Made by a program: the position numbers and the translations under genes. 64,000 bases of DNA from Rhizaria sp. SCN 62-66 (taxonomy: Eukaryota > Rhizaria, unplaced), in contig MEDY01000006.1 in assembly GCA_001724265.1 (NCBI GenBank), positions 1-64,000 on the forward strand, written 5' to 3'. This document shows, in pieces, positions 21,954 through 34,200 of the stretch. The notes under the pieces are model-generated. The model did not search any database. It had not been told where the DNA came from and saw only the letters and a list, made by a program, of their open reading frames with translations. Within the stretch, counting starts at the first letter, position 1. Each line of letters begins with the position of its first letter.

Positions 21954-24740
21954 TCACTGCATGTAGGTGCTAGCGCCCTTGGAAGTGCCCTTGTCGACCT
22001 TCTTGAGCGGAATGCCCGCGCGCTCGCGCATGACGGTGTCCGTGATCTTGGTGAACACGGCACCCGAAGACGCGTACTTGAGCTTGTCCTCCTTGACGCC
22101 GCGCTGCACAAGCTTGCTCTTGGTGGCCTTCTTGTACGTCTGGTTGAGGTCCTTGACCTCGATGCGCTGCTTGGCGTCCTCGTCGCCGGCCAGCGCGGCG
22201 CGCTTGTCGCGCTCGGCCTCGGTGTCGAAGTGCTTGCGCTTGGCGTCGCGGCGCTGCTTGCGCGCGGCCGTCTTCTCGTCGCGGGACTGTTCGTCGCGCA
22301 CCGCAAGAAGACCGTGGGACGCGGCCTGAGATGCAAGAGTAACAACAAATAACACAAAGCAGCAATGAAAGTGTGAGTTGACAGCATAAAAGATGAAGAA
22401 GCGAGCTTACATGTGAAATTAAAAATATCACCAACAGCGCACATTTAAAATGAAAGTCGCAACTGCACATCGGTAAATAGTTGTTTGAGATTATAGGCTG
22501 GATAATGGCACGTACCTGGAACACTTCCTGCGGCGCGGCGCGCTCCGCGGAGGACACAGCCATGGGCAGCACCTCCTCCATGGCGACTGCGGGCGTGCTC
22601 GACGTGACCTGGAGCTCCACGCCGCGGCCCTTGGGCGTGAAGTGGAAGTTGCTGAGCGCATCGAGCTTGTGGCATAACGCGCCGAAGAGCTGGCTGATCT
22701 CCTCGTGCGCCGCGTTGAGCTTCGACTCGACCTCGCCGGTGCCCTGTGTGGCGAGCTGGAGGTAGTCGCGCTCGTAGATCTCGGCAAGGCCGAACTGCGA
22801 CTTCTCCGCCGACACCTCCTCGCGCGGCTTGAACGCCTTCTCAGCGAGCGGGACGCGGGGCTGGACGTCATCCCAGGCGCCGTCCTTGCAGCGCTGGCGG
22901 ATGATGGCCTCGATCTCGTTCGTCACCTCCTCGGTGATGGCCTCGGTGGGGCGCGAGGCGTAGTCGACGACCAGATCCTTGCCCAGAAGCTCGTCCTTGC
23001 TACGCTTGTGCGCCTGTGGTTGACAGTTATTCATAATCAAACAACAGAGAAAACAATTCCATATGACGTGAGAAAAACACACGAAATCAAGTTAGAATAG
23101 TGAGATTTAATGAAATACCCGGGAAAAAGACCGAGTGAAATAGTTTTGTTTAATGCTTTGCGCAAACGTACCTGCGTCTCACCGACCATGTCCCACTTCT
23201 TGGGACCAACGAGCTCCTGCTCGATGGCCGCGATCTGGGCGGCCATGGCCTTCTGCTTCTTGCCGTAGGACGACAGCAGGTGGTCCGCAACGTGCTCCTT
23301 GTCGTCGATCTGCGCGAACTTAGTCGAGTCCTGCTCGTTGACGCCGTTGGGGTCGAACACACCCTCCTTCTTGCCCGTACTGCCGTTCTCCTTGCCGTCG
23401 TCGTCCTCGCCGTCGTCGTCGTCTTCGTCGTCGTCGTCGCCCATGAGCGAGCGGGCGACCGAGCGGAGCTTCTTCTGGCTGTGCTTGACCTCCTCCTCTT
23501 CCTCGTCCTCGTCAATCTCGCCGTCTTCGTCACTGTCGCCGCCGAGCGCGGAAAGGTAGGCCGCCTCGTTGTTGTCGGCGTCGCCCTCGTACATGCCGGC
23601 GAACGCGTCGTCGCCTTCCATGTCGCCCTCCAAGTCGCCCTCGCCCATAGCAGCGTCGAACTCGTCGAAGCCGGCCATCGCGTCCTCCTCCTCGTTCTCG
23701 GCGTCGTCATCACTGTCATGGGACTTGCTAGACTTGGACTTGTTGTTGACAGGAAGGAAGAAGTCATCGAACATGATGTCACCCGCGCCCTTAACGTCCT
23801 TGAAGTAGTTCACATCGTCCTCGTCATCGGCCTCGTCGTCCTCGTTCTCCCCGTTGCTGTCGTCCTCATCGGCCGAGAGGTCAGAGACGTCGCTGCCCGC
23901 CTCAGCCTTGAGCTCGCGGCGCCGTTGACGCTGCTCACGCTTCATCTGCAGGATGTCCTCGTCGGTGAACGGGACCTCCTCGCCGTCTGCGAAGGCCGCC
24001 TCGGCCTCACCCAGGTCCGCGAAGCGCTCCATGTCGGCGAAGTTGAAGAAGCCGTCGGCCTCGAGCGCCTCCACGGCCGCGCTTTTTTTCGCGGCCTTCT
24101 TGGCCGGCGCGGCGGCCTTGCCCTTCGCAGCGGCGGGCTTGGCAGCCGCCTTGGCCTTCGAGGCGGGCTTGGCGGCAGCAGCGGCGTCGGCTTTTCCGCC
24201 CTTGTTGCGGAGGCGCTTGACGGCGGCAGCCATGGCATCGTCACTGTCAACGTCGTCGTCGTCATCGTCGTCGTGCTCGGGGGTGCTCAAGTTCTTGCCT
24301 TTGGCAGCAGTAGCGGCGGCCTTAGCCTTGCTCTTGCTGTTGGCGCCGTCGTCCTCGTCGTCGGAGGACTGCTCGACGTAGCGCATGTAGCGGGAGAGCG
24401 CGCGCTCGCCGTTGGTTGCCACGGGGTCGACCCACAACTTGAGCTGCTCCCAAATCTGCTCAGAGTTGAACCCGTCAACGAGCAGCGTGGGCAGCGCCGA
24501 AGACACGGCCAGCGAGTGCGGCTCCACCTTGCGCGCCCAGTCGTAGAGCGAGCCGAGCGCGGCCGTGGCCTCGGTGGCAAGCTCGGGGTTGGGCTCGTAC
24601 AGCAGGTCGAGCGAGTCCGAGACCTTGGCGACGATGGCGTCAACGGCGTCAAGCGCGGTCTTCGGGGCGGCCTTCACGGCCGAGGTGCTGGCTGCGGAGG
24701 CAGTGCGGGCGCCGGCGGAGGCCGACTTGCGCGGGGGCAT
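21954..24740 (-). CDS. MPP10: U3 snoRNP protein MPP10
   Basis: Nucleolar component of the U3 snoRNP / SSU processome, needed for early 18S rRNA processing. Exons on the minus strand: 24740-23172, 23013-22516 and 22325-21954, with introns of 158 and 190 bp (both GTACGT donors). The join gives 812 residues, stop TGA. The middle of exon 1 holds the long acidic Asp/Glu tracts and a central F-F-N-F-x-D-M-E segment typical of the family. Exon 1 ends K-K-W-D-M-V-G-E-T-Q, and exon 2 holds A-W-D-D-V-Q-P-R, L-A-E-I-Y-E-R-D-Y and L-D-A-L-S-N-F-H-F-T-P, the best-conserved MPP10 region. Exon 3 is the basic C-terminus. Divergent from the giant membrane protein. Confidence 0.94.
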
Positions 24741-25299
24741 CGGAAATGCGGATCTGCGAAAACGCGGTCTGGGCAAAGGGTTTAGGGGGTCTTGGGAGGA
24801 GCTGGAGAGAGACCTATGCAGGAGCAAGAGAAGAAATAAAGTCAATAATAGATACCCGATAAAAAAATTTCTTCGGTAAGCCGCACTAAAAATGTTCTGG
24901 CGATGGAATTGTGAAGCAATTAACGATTGACGGAGTGGCTGCGGGGCGGTGCTCTTGTCTCACTTCTCGGTCGACCGCTCGACGATTTTTTCGGTCCACC
25001 GGCAGATCTTCAGCAGTTGGCTGTCCAAGTTTAGTTGCCACCATTATGTTTAGGTCTGTACTTTGCCAGACAGTCGTTATTGATGAGTTATGCAGATTGA
25101 TACCGCATGTTTAACTTACACTACTTTGTGATTCACCTGAATAATTTCTATTGACGATCAGTTTCTTCCACACCAACCAGATTCTAACGTGCGTTGAAGC
25201 TCTCGTTTGTCCCCGCTTCTCGACCTCTCTGTCACGCGGCTACCCGATCTTCCTCGCCTCTGCTCGCCTCTCTTGGTGCTTGGCCACCTTGAGCCGCCC
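24741..25299. promoter_or_regulatory. Divergent promoter region, MPP10 / giant membrane protein
   Basis: Spacer of 559 bp between outward-facing ATGs, AT-rich at 24830-24900 and 25080-25160. The frame of the + gene stays open upstream of 25300 but without an ATG, so 25300 is taken as its start. Confidence 0.45.
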
Positions 25300-28200
25300 A
25301 TGTCGGCGCCACCTTGCTGCGGGCAGGGGTTATGTCAACCGTTTCACACAGTTCGAGCGTGGTTTGCTGCCTTCCGACGATTGAACTTGATTCGCTCCCG
25401 CCCTCTGCACTCCCTCCTTCTCCTCGCCTGCCTTGCCACACTCGCCGTACTAGTGCCCACCGTTACATCAGCCGTCACATCTCTGACTGATACACCTGGA
25501 TTTGCTATTTATGACGACTGCGGGCTCAGTTACGAGGACGCATCGGCCTTCAACACAGGCGCCGACTGCCATGGCTACTGTCCGTCTTACCCACCCACCG
25601 CGCCAGCGTCCCCCGCAGCGCCCGTCTTTGCCACCGCGTCCACCGCGGCCACGGGCGGCACCGAGCGCCTGTGTTACTGCCCCGCGTCGTCGGCCTCATG
25701 CTCGCCAGGCTCGTCCGCGCTCATCGCCGCGCTGCGGCGCAAGCCCACGGTCACTGTCGCGACTGCAACGTCTGCGGTAAGCGCGGCTGAGGCGGCGGCC
25801 GCGGGGGCGCGGCGGCCGCAGCAGTCGCTGTCACTGCCGCCGTCGCGCTCGCTGGTTGGACTGGTGGATACGCTGCGGCTGGAGGCCGGCTTGTTCACCC
25901 TAGAGGCGCAGTCCCGCGGGTGGCGGGATCCGAGTCTGATGTTGACTCTCCCTGAGAAACAGACGCTGACGCCTAGAGACTCCGAGTCACAGAAACAGCA
26001 ACGGCAACAGTTTCTAAGTCGCAGCGATGCGGTTACAAGTGGGCATTCCACTGTTTCGACAACTGCTGCTGCTTTTGCCGAGACAGCTGCTGCAACGTCC
26101 TCTCTGACTGCTGCTGCGGCGACGGTTGTTCTCGGCATGGCCGACGCACTTGACGCCAGGGCCAGCACTTCACCGCCGTTTCCCTACGACGCTCCATTGC
26201 CGTTTCCCCTATCCGCAACCACGGCGACTGCAGCAGCAGCCGCCGTTGCTGCGACCGCTTCAAGTGCGAGCGCGAATGCTGGAGCGAGTGCACCTGCGTC
26301 GGCGTTGTTCCCGCTGCCGCCGCAGCTCGCAGTCACTGCCGCTGGCGCCGCGCGCGCAATCCGTGCATCTCCGACCGGCGGGGCTGTGCGGCTTAACTTC
26401 CCCGTGCCCACGGTCACTAACCCACATCCTCTCATCACAATCCCGCTTCCGTTCGCGCTCACGCAGCCAACAGCACAGTCAAGTGCGAGTGCGAGCGCTC
26501 ACAGCCCGCTGTCTCCGGCCCACAGTCTCTCTCTGTTCGGGCTCTATGCGTCGTCCCTGCACATCTCTCCCACGGGGCTTGTGCTCCTCGCCCCGGCCGC
26601 GCCGTCCCCGGTCTGTCTCGACTCGTTTCTCTCGTCCTGGCGCACCGACCCGGCGGCCCGCGCCCCGCGCTTCACGGCCACGGCCGCCGCACCCAGCGCC
26701 GCCGTGCGCGGCGACTGCGAGCACAACCCGCCCTACGGCACAAACGCCACCGGCTGCGCCGCGCCGACCGCGGCAGAGCTCGAGGTCGAGGCGGGGACGC
26801 CGGGAACACCTGAGACGGCTGAGGTCGCGGACGGGGCGTATGAACAGTTTTCCGTGCCCGCGCTGCCGCTGTGCGACTTTGTGGCCATTGCGGGCGGCGC
26901 GACCGATGTCGATCTCATGGGGCTTGTCACTGGTACCGCGGCTTATAACGTGACGAGCACGGGTACTGATGTTTCTGTCCCTACTCCTGCTGTTGTGCTG
27001 TCGTGGGACGCGAGCTCGGTGACTGTGAGCTACCAAAACTTGCGCCGTGCAGTTCCCTACCTTTCTGCATCCTGCTTAAGCTCTCCAGGCTCGGATACCT
27101 CCGATGACTGCGAGCTGGCGCAGCGTGTGTGGACTTCGCCGTCAATGCTCGTGTCGTCCTCTGTGTCTGTGACAAGCTCGGGTGCGGTGCTCACGGCATC
27201 CGCAGGAGAGTCAGCCACGATTACCAGCACTGACTCCGACGCTGGCGCTGCTGATGAGGACTCCAGTACGTGCAACGCTGATCCATCGAGTGAGACCGTG
27301 ACTGTCTCGGCACTCATGACTGCGTTTATGAATACTACCGGTTCTGATGATAGCGATGATGCCATAGCAACCAAGTTGTTCATTGCCCGCTCTCTCGCAT
27401 GGTCCCGACGTCGCGCTTTTGACATTGCAACTTTCTTGCCTGTCACAAGCAATAACGCTGCGCAACACCGCAACGTGTACTTGTCGTCACTGAGCGAGGC
27501 ATCATACTCCCGCTTTGTGGCGCCCCGCAACAGCGTCAACGGAAGCACTGTGCTTTCTGACTCTCGATGGCCATTAGACAGTACGATTGCCTCTGGCAGT
27601 CCCGAGACTGACGTTACGACTGCGGACAACTTCAGCTTCTCGAGCTCAAACACGACTGCAAGTGGCAATGACGACGATGATGAGGATGAGAACGTTGACA
27701 ATCGCCGCGTGAAGCGACCTTGGTTTGCCGGTTCCATCCGCTTTCTGATGTCCCCTCTCGCGCCCCGGTCGATCCCGCTGCCTCTCGTCAACGCCACCGC
27801 CACCGCGGCCGCGTCTGCGCCCCTGTCGGCCTCCGTCGCTGCGGCCGCCTGCTCGCCCCCGCACGCGCTCGCACCCGCCACTGCGCGCGCGGCGGCCTCG
27901 GCGGCGGCCGCGGCGGCGGCGGAGTGGCTCGATGCACGCACGCCGGCGACTGCGGGCGGGTGGGCCTGGTGCATGGCGGCCTGGCCGGTGCGATCGTCGC
28001 TCACAATCAGTACCAACACAACAGACTCATCGAGCTCGAGCGCCAGTGATGTGGGTGCTGCGTATAACTCTGCGACGGGAGCTCTGTTGGCGCCTGCACC
28101 CGCGCTTGCAACTACCACAGCTCTGAAGTGCGTCCCTGCGACGACTTCAAGTTCTGAAACACCTTCACTTGGCCTGACTCCACGAGGTCTCACTTTGTTC

Positions 28201-31200
28201 TGCCCGTTCCCGCGGTCGCTGCGCCCGTTCGCACCGTCAGCCCTGCACACCAGCACAGTGCTCGCAGGGTCCCCGTGGGGCGTGGCGGGCTGCTTGAGCG
28301 CGCCGCCGCGGTGGTCGTGGACCGGCGACACGACTTACACGGCTGAGGTATCCGGATCCACTCAGCAGACCGTCACTGCGATATCACCGACGCGCGTTGT
28401 GTCATTTCTGCTGCCTTTGCTGTCCTTTTCATGCGTGTTCGGCCATCAACAAGGTCTGAATGTCCCGTTTCCTCCAGCACTCAGCACTGGCAGCGGCGCG
28501 ACGTTCGACGCCAACCAAACTGTGCCTAGCTACATTACGGCAGCACCCGCTGCGACGCTTGTTACTGGACTGAAGTACATCCCCGCAATGCACGCACTCG
28601 AGTGCCCGCTGCCGTCTGTGCCGAACTTCATGGTTATCAACGGCGGCTTCTCACAATACTCAGTCCCACTCGCAGTCGCAGCGTCACTCCGCGAGCCCGC
28701 TGCCACAGTCACTACAGATAGCGGTGGCGACGACGCAACTGCGGATGATTTCGCCCCGTCGGCCCGCGCGTTTGCGTCCTCGGCACTCGGCTCGCTGGCC
28801 CCAGTCTCCCGGCTGGCCGTGCTGCCGCTGTCGCCGCTGCTGCAGGCCTACGAGTCCGCGACCGTGCCGTCCGACGCGCTGTACTCGGTGGGCCTGTGGG
28901 CCGGCGTGGTGCCGCGGCCGCCGCTGTCGACGGTGCTGCAGGGCGGCGTCGCGGCCGAGGATGAGGCGCCCGCGCTCGTGGCCAACGCGAGCACCTCGAT
29001 GCTTACGATCAATAACCTTGGCGCTCCACTGCGCAAGGCAGTTGACCCGATGACTCCCGCTGCCGTTGCTTCTCCTGGCTCTGCAATGCCGAGGAGTGCT
29101 GGGATGGAACTCACTGCAGTCACCCCGCGTATCGCGCCTGGAAGCACTGTGTATACCGCACTATGCACTGATTATTCTAACTCTGCGGGGTTTCTTGGCG
29201 TGCTGACTTCGCAGTTGTCTCAGATAAATTCGTTGCCTGTCCTACAGGCTCGGTCGCAGTTGCCAACGCAGCCTCCGTTTTCACACGAGCTGCTGTTTGC
29301 GCACGATGACAGTGCGAATGATGGCAGCAGCTTTACATTCGTGACGACAACGACAACAACAGCGACAGCGACAACCACAGTGACGACAACTGTGTTGACG
29401 TCAAATTCCACAGTGACGCTTACAGCGACTGGCCTCGTCGATCTTGCTATCAAGCAGGCTGCCGCGAGCGCGAGTGCGAGCGCGACAGGGGTGATTGTGG
29501 ACTTTGCAGTCGCGGACGCAACGGCGAATGACGCAGTGTCGTCGTTTCTCCGTAGTGTCGGTGCAGGCACCTACACAGCCACGCTCACGACAACAACCAC
29601 GACCACAGCGACGACGACGGATACGGGCGCTAACTCGGTCATGTTCGCAGACCAGGTTCACGAGTATTCTGACAACAGTGACGCTGACACGGTTCCGCTT
29701 ACTTTAGAAAATGCGGCAGCTGCAACAACCACATCAGATGCAACATCGACTGTGATAAATATCGATTCGCACTTAAACTTTTCCAAGCTGTTTCTTCTGT
29801 CAACGAAGACGCTCGCCCCGACTCTGCCACCCGTGACCTACATCAGCACAAGCAATAACGACGGCGGCACCGGCACCGGCGGCCTCTGCGCCCCCGACTG
29901 CGCCTCCATCCTCGGCGGGCTTGCGTCCCGCGACTCGTGCGGCCTCTGCTCTGGCGGCACCACACTGGTCACTCCCGGCAGCGCGCTCGACTGCGCCGGC
30001 GTCTGCTTCGGTCCGTCAAGCACTAATCTCGCGACTTCCTTCCACCCCATCGCGAAGTATCTCCGCGGCACAGCGCTTTCGCAGGAGGACCAGCAGTACC
30101 TCAGCTCCGTCCCACTCTCGCGGCTTGACTTTAAGGAGGGCGACTGCTTTTGCGACGACACGACCAACTCGCGCTGCCTCGGCTCGTGGTTCGCCATGCA
30201 GTCCGGGCCTGACACGCTGCCCGACGTCGTCGCCGACGAAATGCGGCTGCCGAAGCTCGTCATGACCGGCATCCTTGCCTTCATCGCATTGATCGCTCTA
30301 GCGGTCGGCGCCGCGCTGCCGGGCTTCCGCTGCGCGTGCAAGGCCGCGCGCTGTGGCTGGGTATACCGGCAGGCCGACAGGCGCAGGCGCAGGCTCCGGC
30401 GCTGGCTGCAGAAACACGGGTACGATCTCAACGCTGCCGCCACAGACCCCACTGCGCAATTTGATGACGCATCCAAGGATGGAAACAACTCTGTCGGCCC
30501 CCGGCGCGAGAACTTCGATTCCTACGATCCCGTACTGCCCCCCGCCACAACCGTTACTGCCGCGGCGCGCGCGGGCGCCGGCACTGGCCGCGCCGCCGTT
30601 TTGGCCGCGCACGAGGTCGCGCACGGCCGCTGGGTGCACGGGGCCGCTGGCGAGATCAAGCGCGCCCGCACCGGGTGGCGCATGCGGCGCCGCGACCCGG
30701 CGACCTCGCCACTCGCAGCCATTTTCGGCGGCGGGTACGGGCCCGGCGGCTACGTGGGCCGCCAGTACCGCGACGAGCCTGGCCAGCTTGGTCGCGCCGC
30801 TGCGCAGGATCCGGCCGACGCGCGCATTGCGGCACTGTGGGACTGGGTCGAGGAGGTGTTGCGCGCGTTGGCCGATGCGGGCGCGGCGTATGATCCCAAT
30901 AATCCTAACGGCGCGAACAGGACAAATGATGCCAACAACAACGGCGATGGCAACAACGATGCTAACGGTGGCGCCGAGCAAGGCGATGCCCATCATCAAC
31001 CGGTAAATATGGGCCAAGAGCAGCAACAGCAACACGGTACACCTGTTCACGGCGTTATCGTTGCTGTATCTGGTGGCCCTGGCGGTTACGACCGTTCGGA
31101 CGACGATGAGAGCGATGGTGGCGATGGCGGCAGTGCGAGTCAACGACGGCTCAACTTTATGCGCGCTAACCTTGTGTCTCACCACGGGCGCAACCGCGAC

Positions 31201-34200
31201 TCGAGCGTGCGTGACGGCAGCATTCGCCTTGGGCGCAGCGACAACGACAGCGACGGCGACGACGACAACGTCGGTGACAACAGCGGCGCAGGCGGTGGTT
31301 TTGACCCCGCCCGCTCTCAGCACAGTCACAGCGGCGGCCACAGTGCCACTAGCGGACGTCGCAGCGACGACGAAGAGAGTATGCTACCCGGCATGGTTCA
31401 AGAGCACTTTGACTCGCCCACACTTGGCCCCAACACACCATCACGCTCTCGCAACACGCGCTCAATCGGACACGCGCATCCTGGCGCTGCTACTGCAAGC
31501 GCGTTGTCATCACCCTCTGCTGCCGCTGTCGCTGCGGGCGCTGCTGTGGGACTGGCGCAGCTGCGTTTATCACCAGGACAGTCGTTCCGACTGCCGGGGA
31601 CGCCGAAATTTCCGCAAACGAACGCGGTGAATGCTTCAGCCAACGGTCGGTCTACGCTGCTTGGGCTTAGAGGCAAACCGCCGTTGTCACCGCTGCTGGC
31701 ACCGGGCGCACTGCCACGAACCCGCTCACAGCCGCAGCCACAGGGCTTGCGCTCTGCCCCCCAATCGCCACCGCAACAACATCATCAACTGCAGCAGCAG
31801 AGGACGCCTGCCTCGCCGTCGGCGTTGCTTCATCAACATCAAGAGCTTTTTTTGCCGCAGCTGGCGCCGACGCACGGCAGAAACAGCGCCCGAAGGACAT
31901 TGATGTTCTCCCCAACCACGCCGCCGCATCAACCCGTCACCGTGAGCTCGCCAGCCAGCAACGCTGCTTCAACGGAGCAGCAGCAACAACCCTTACCGCC
32001 ACCACCGTTGCCCATGATGCCATCATCGTCAGCGTCGTTTGTGCTGGCAACAAATCCCACAACTAGCGTATCGGCAAGTGCAGCTGCGAGCCCTGGTGCA
32101 AACCAGCAAACTGATCCTCAAGGCCATCAGGACCAAGAAGAGGAAGACGGCGTTCCCATCTTAGGGACCACTGCGAACAGCAACGCCGCGAGAGGCGCTA
32201 CTGTCTTGCAACCCGCATCAAGCACCAATCCGAACGGTGTCAGTGCCCGCGGTGCGAACGCGAACGCCGCCACTGTGACGAGTGGGTTGGACGCGCTGTT
32301 GCAGTCGAACGCCGCGATGAGCGCCTCATTGCTGCGCTCGCTTGCACGCCTCCCTGTGGTGCTGGCGTCCACTCTGCCGCCAGACTCGGCGCGCAGGCTT
32401 GGGCTTGAGCCACCACAAGATCACACATCACCGCAACCGCCGATGCTGTCGCTGCAACACCAGCAGCAGTACCAGTTTCACGTACCGCAGCAGGGGCAAC
32501 AGTCGCAGCACGTGACAGCAAGGCAGCAACACGGCCACAGCTCACGGCACCCGGCCGCTGCTGCGACGGCGCCTGTTGCGAACGCAGCGGCACCAGTTCC
32601 AGATCGAGCGTTAGTGCCTCATTATCGCGCCGATAGCAATAATTTCCAGTCTCTGTCACAGTTGCAGCCACCGCAATTCATTTTGCCATCTCAACAGCAA
32701 CAGCAGCAGCAGCAGCAACAGCAGGCTGCGCCATCACAGGTGGTGTCTCCTGACTTGTTGGGTTCGACCGGTGCGTTGACTGAGTGGCAGTGGCCGTGGC
32801 CGCGGCACGCGATGTCGCACGTCGTGGGCCGCTTCTCGCGTGTCATCTTGCCCAATATTCTGACACCGTTTGCGTTTGCTGCCACATAGAACGATGACGC
32901 CAATGCCCTTGACGGCCACAACATCGCTGCATCGAACGCACAAGGAACTGTCGGCGAGCGTCACGATGTAAGTGCCCACTTAGACGCTCAGCCCGACCCC
33001 CGCACGTGGTCTCAGCACCCCGGCGCGGTGGGCGACCCGGAGCTCCGCCGCCGGTCCCGCCTGCGGCAGCAGCACCCGCGCTCCGCGTTGGGCCCCGCGG
33101 CGACGCCCGTGACCATGGTCGCGTCGGTCGACGTTGCGCCCGTGTGGGCCCCGAGGTGGCTGCTGTGGGGAGGCGCGTGGGCGGAGATGCTCATGCCACC
33201 AGGGACACCGGTCGGGTCGGAGGGGCTTGGGCTTAGAAGCTGCAGCGGCACGAGCTCTGCGTCGTCGCCGTCGCCGTCGCGGACCAACTCGCGGTCACGC
33301 ACGCGCCGCAACCGCCGCCGCCGCCGTCGTGGTGACGATGATGCGAGCCGGAGGGCCGCCGCGAGCAAGCTTCTTAGAGTTGCGAACAACACCAATAGCG
33401 GCGCGACAATTTCTGGCGTCCACCAAGACCCGCTATCTGATGCTGACGCAGTCGACGACACGCACAGTCGCCGCAGGTCTCGGCGGCACCGCGCGCGCCG
33501 TGCCCGTGGTCGCGACGTGAGCGCTGCTGCTGGCGGCGGTGATGTTGCAGGCCGGCGTTACGCAGTCGGAGAGCGTGGACACGAGAGTGACCACGAGCCC
33601 TACGGGCGCCGCATGCGCAACTCTGCTGGCTACGATAACAACGGCGGTGCCGATTTCGATGATGATCATAGAGCCAGCGATAGCGGTACTGTCAGTGGCG
33701 ATGACAGCGATACAAGCGACGGCGATGACGGTGCGGACGGCGAGGCTCGGTTCAACTTGGGCTTCAGCAGCAGTGGTGTCATGGACAGCAACAACGCCAA
33801 CGCGTGGCCCGGCTCTGCTCGCCAAGTCCAGACGCCCGCTGCGAACCTGTTCAACAGGCACGCGCACCGGCGCGGCCACTCTATCAACGCGGCGCAGTCA
33901 GAGTCAGAACCAGATGCGCCTGCCAGTGCCGATGAGGGCAACGCTGTTGACGCACCCAGTGACTCTGACACTTCCGAGCAGCGGCGGCGCGTCGATGACA
34001 CGATATCTCACTTGCCGACGCTGCCGATATTGCCTCTGCACACAATCACAGCGGCGACCAGCAACACCAATGCGGGTGGCGTTGCCTCGATGACGCCCGC
34101 CCGAGGCAGCACTGTGGCTCCAGCTCCCCCGGGCGACAACGCCAATCTCAACAGCAGCAGCAACCACGCGGTTGGTGGCGGTGTTGGTGTTGCGTGGGGA

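Noticed and set aside
32771-32889. Intron with a good GTGCGT donor at 32771 ending in CATAG at 32889, which would remove the second in-frame TAG.
   Set aside because: It joins in the wrong phase: the next codons become CGA then TGA, so the frame would close at once. The alternative phase-0 donor at 32740 is kept as a caveat in the findings.
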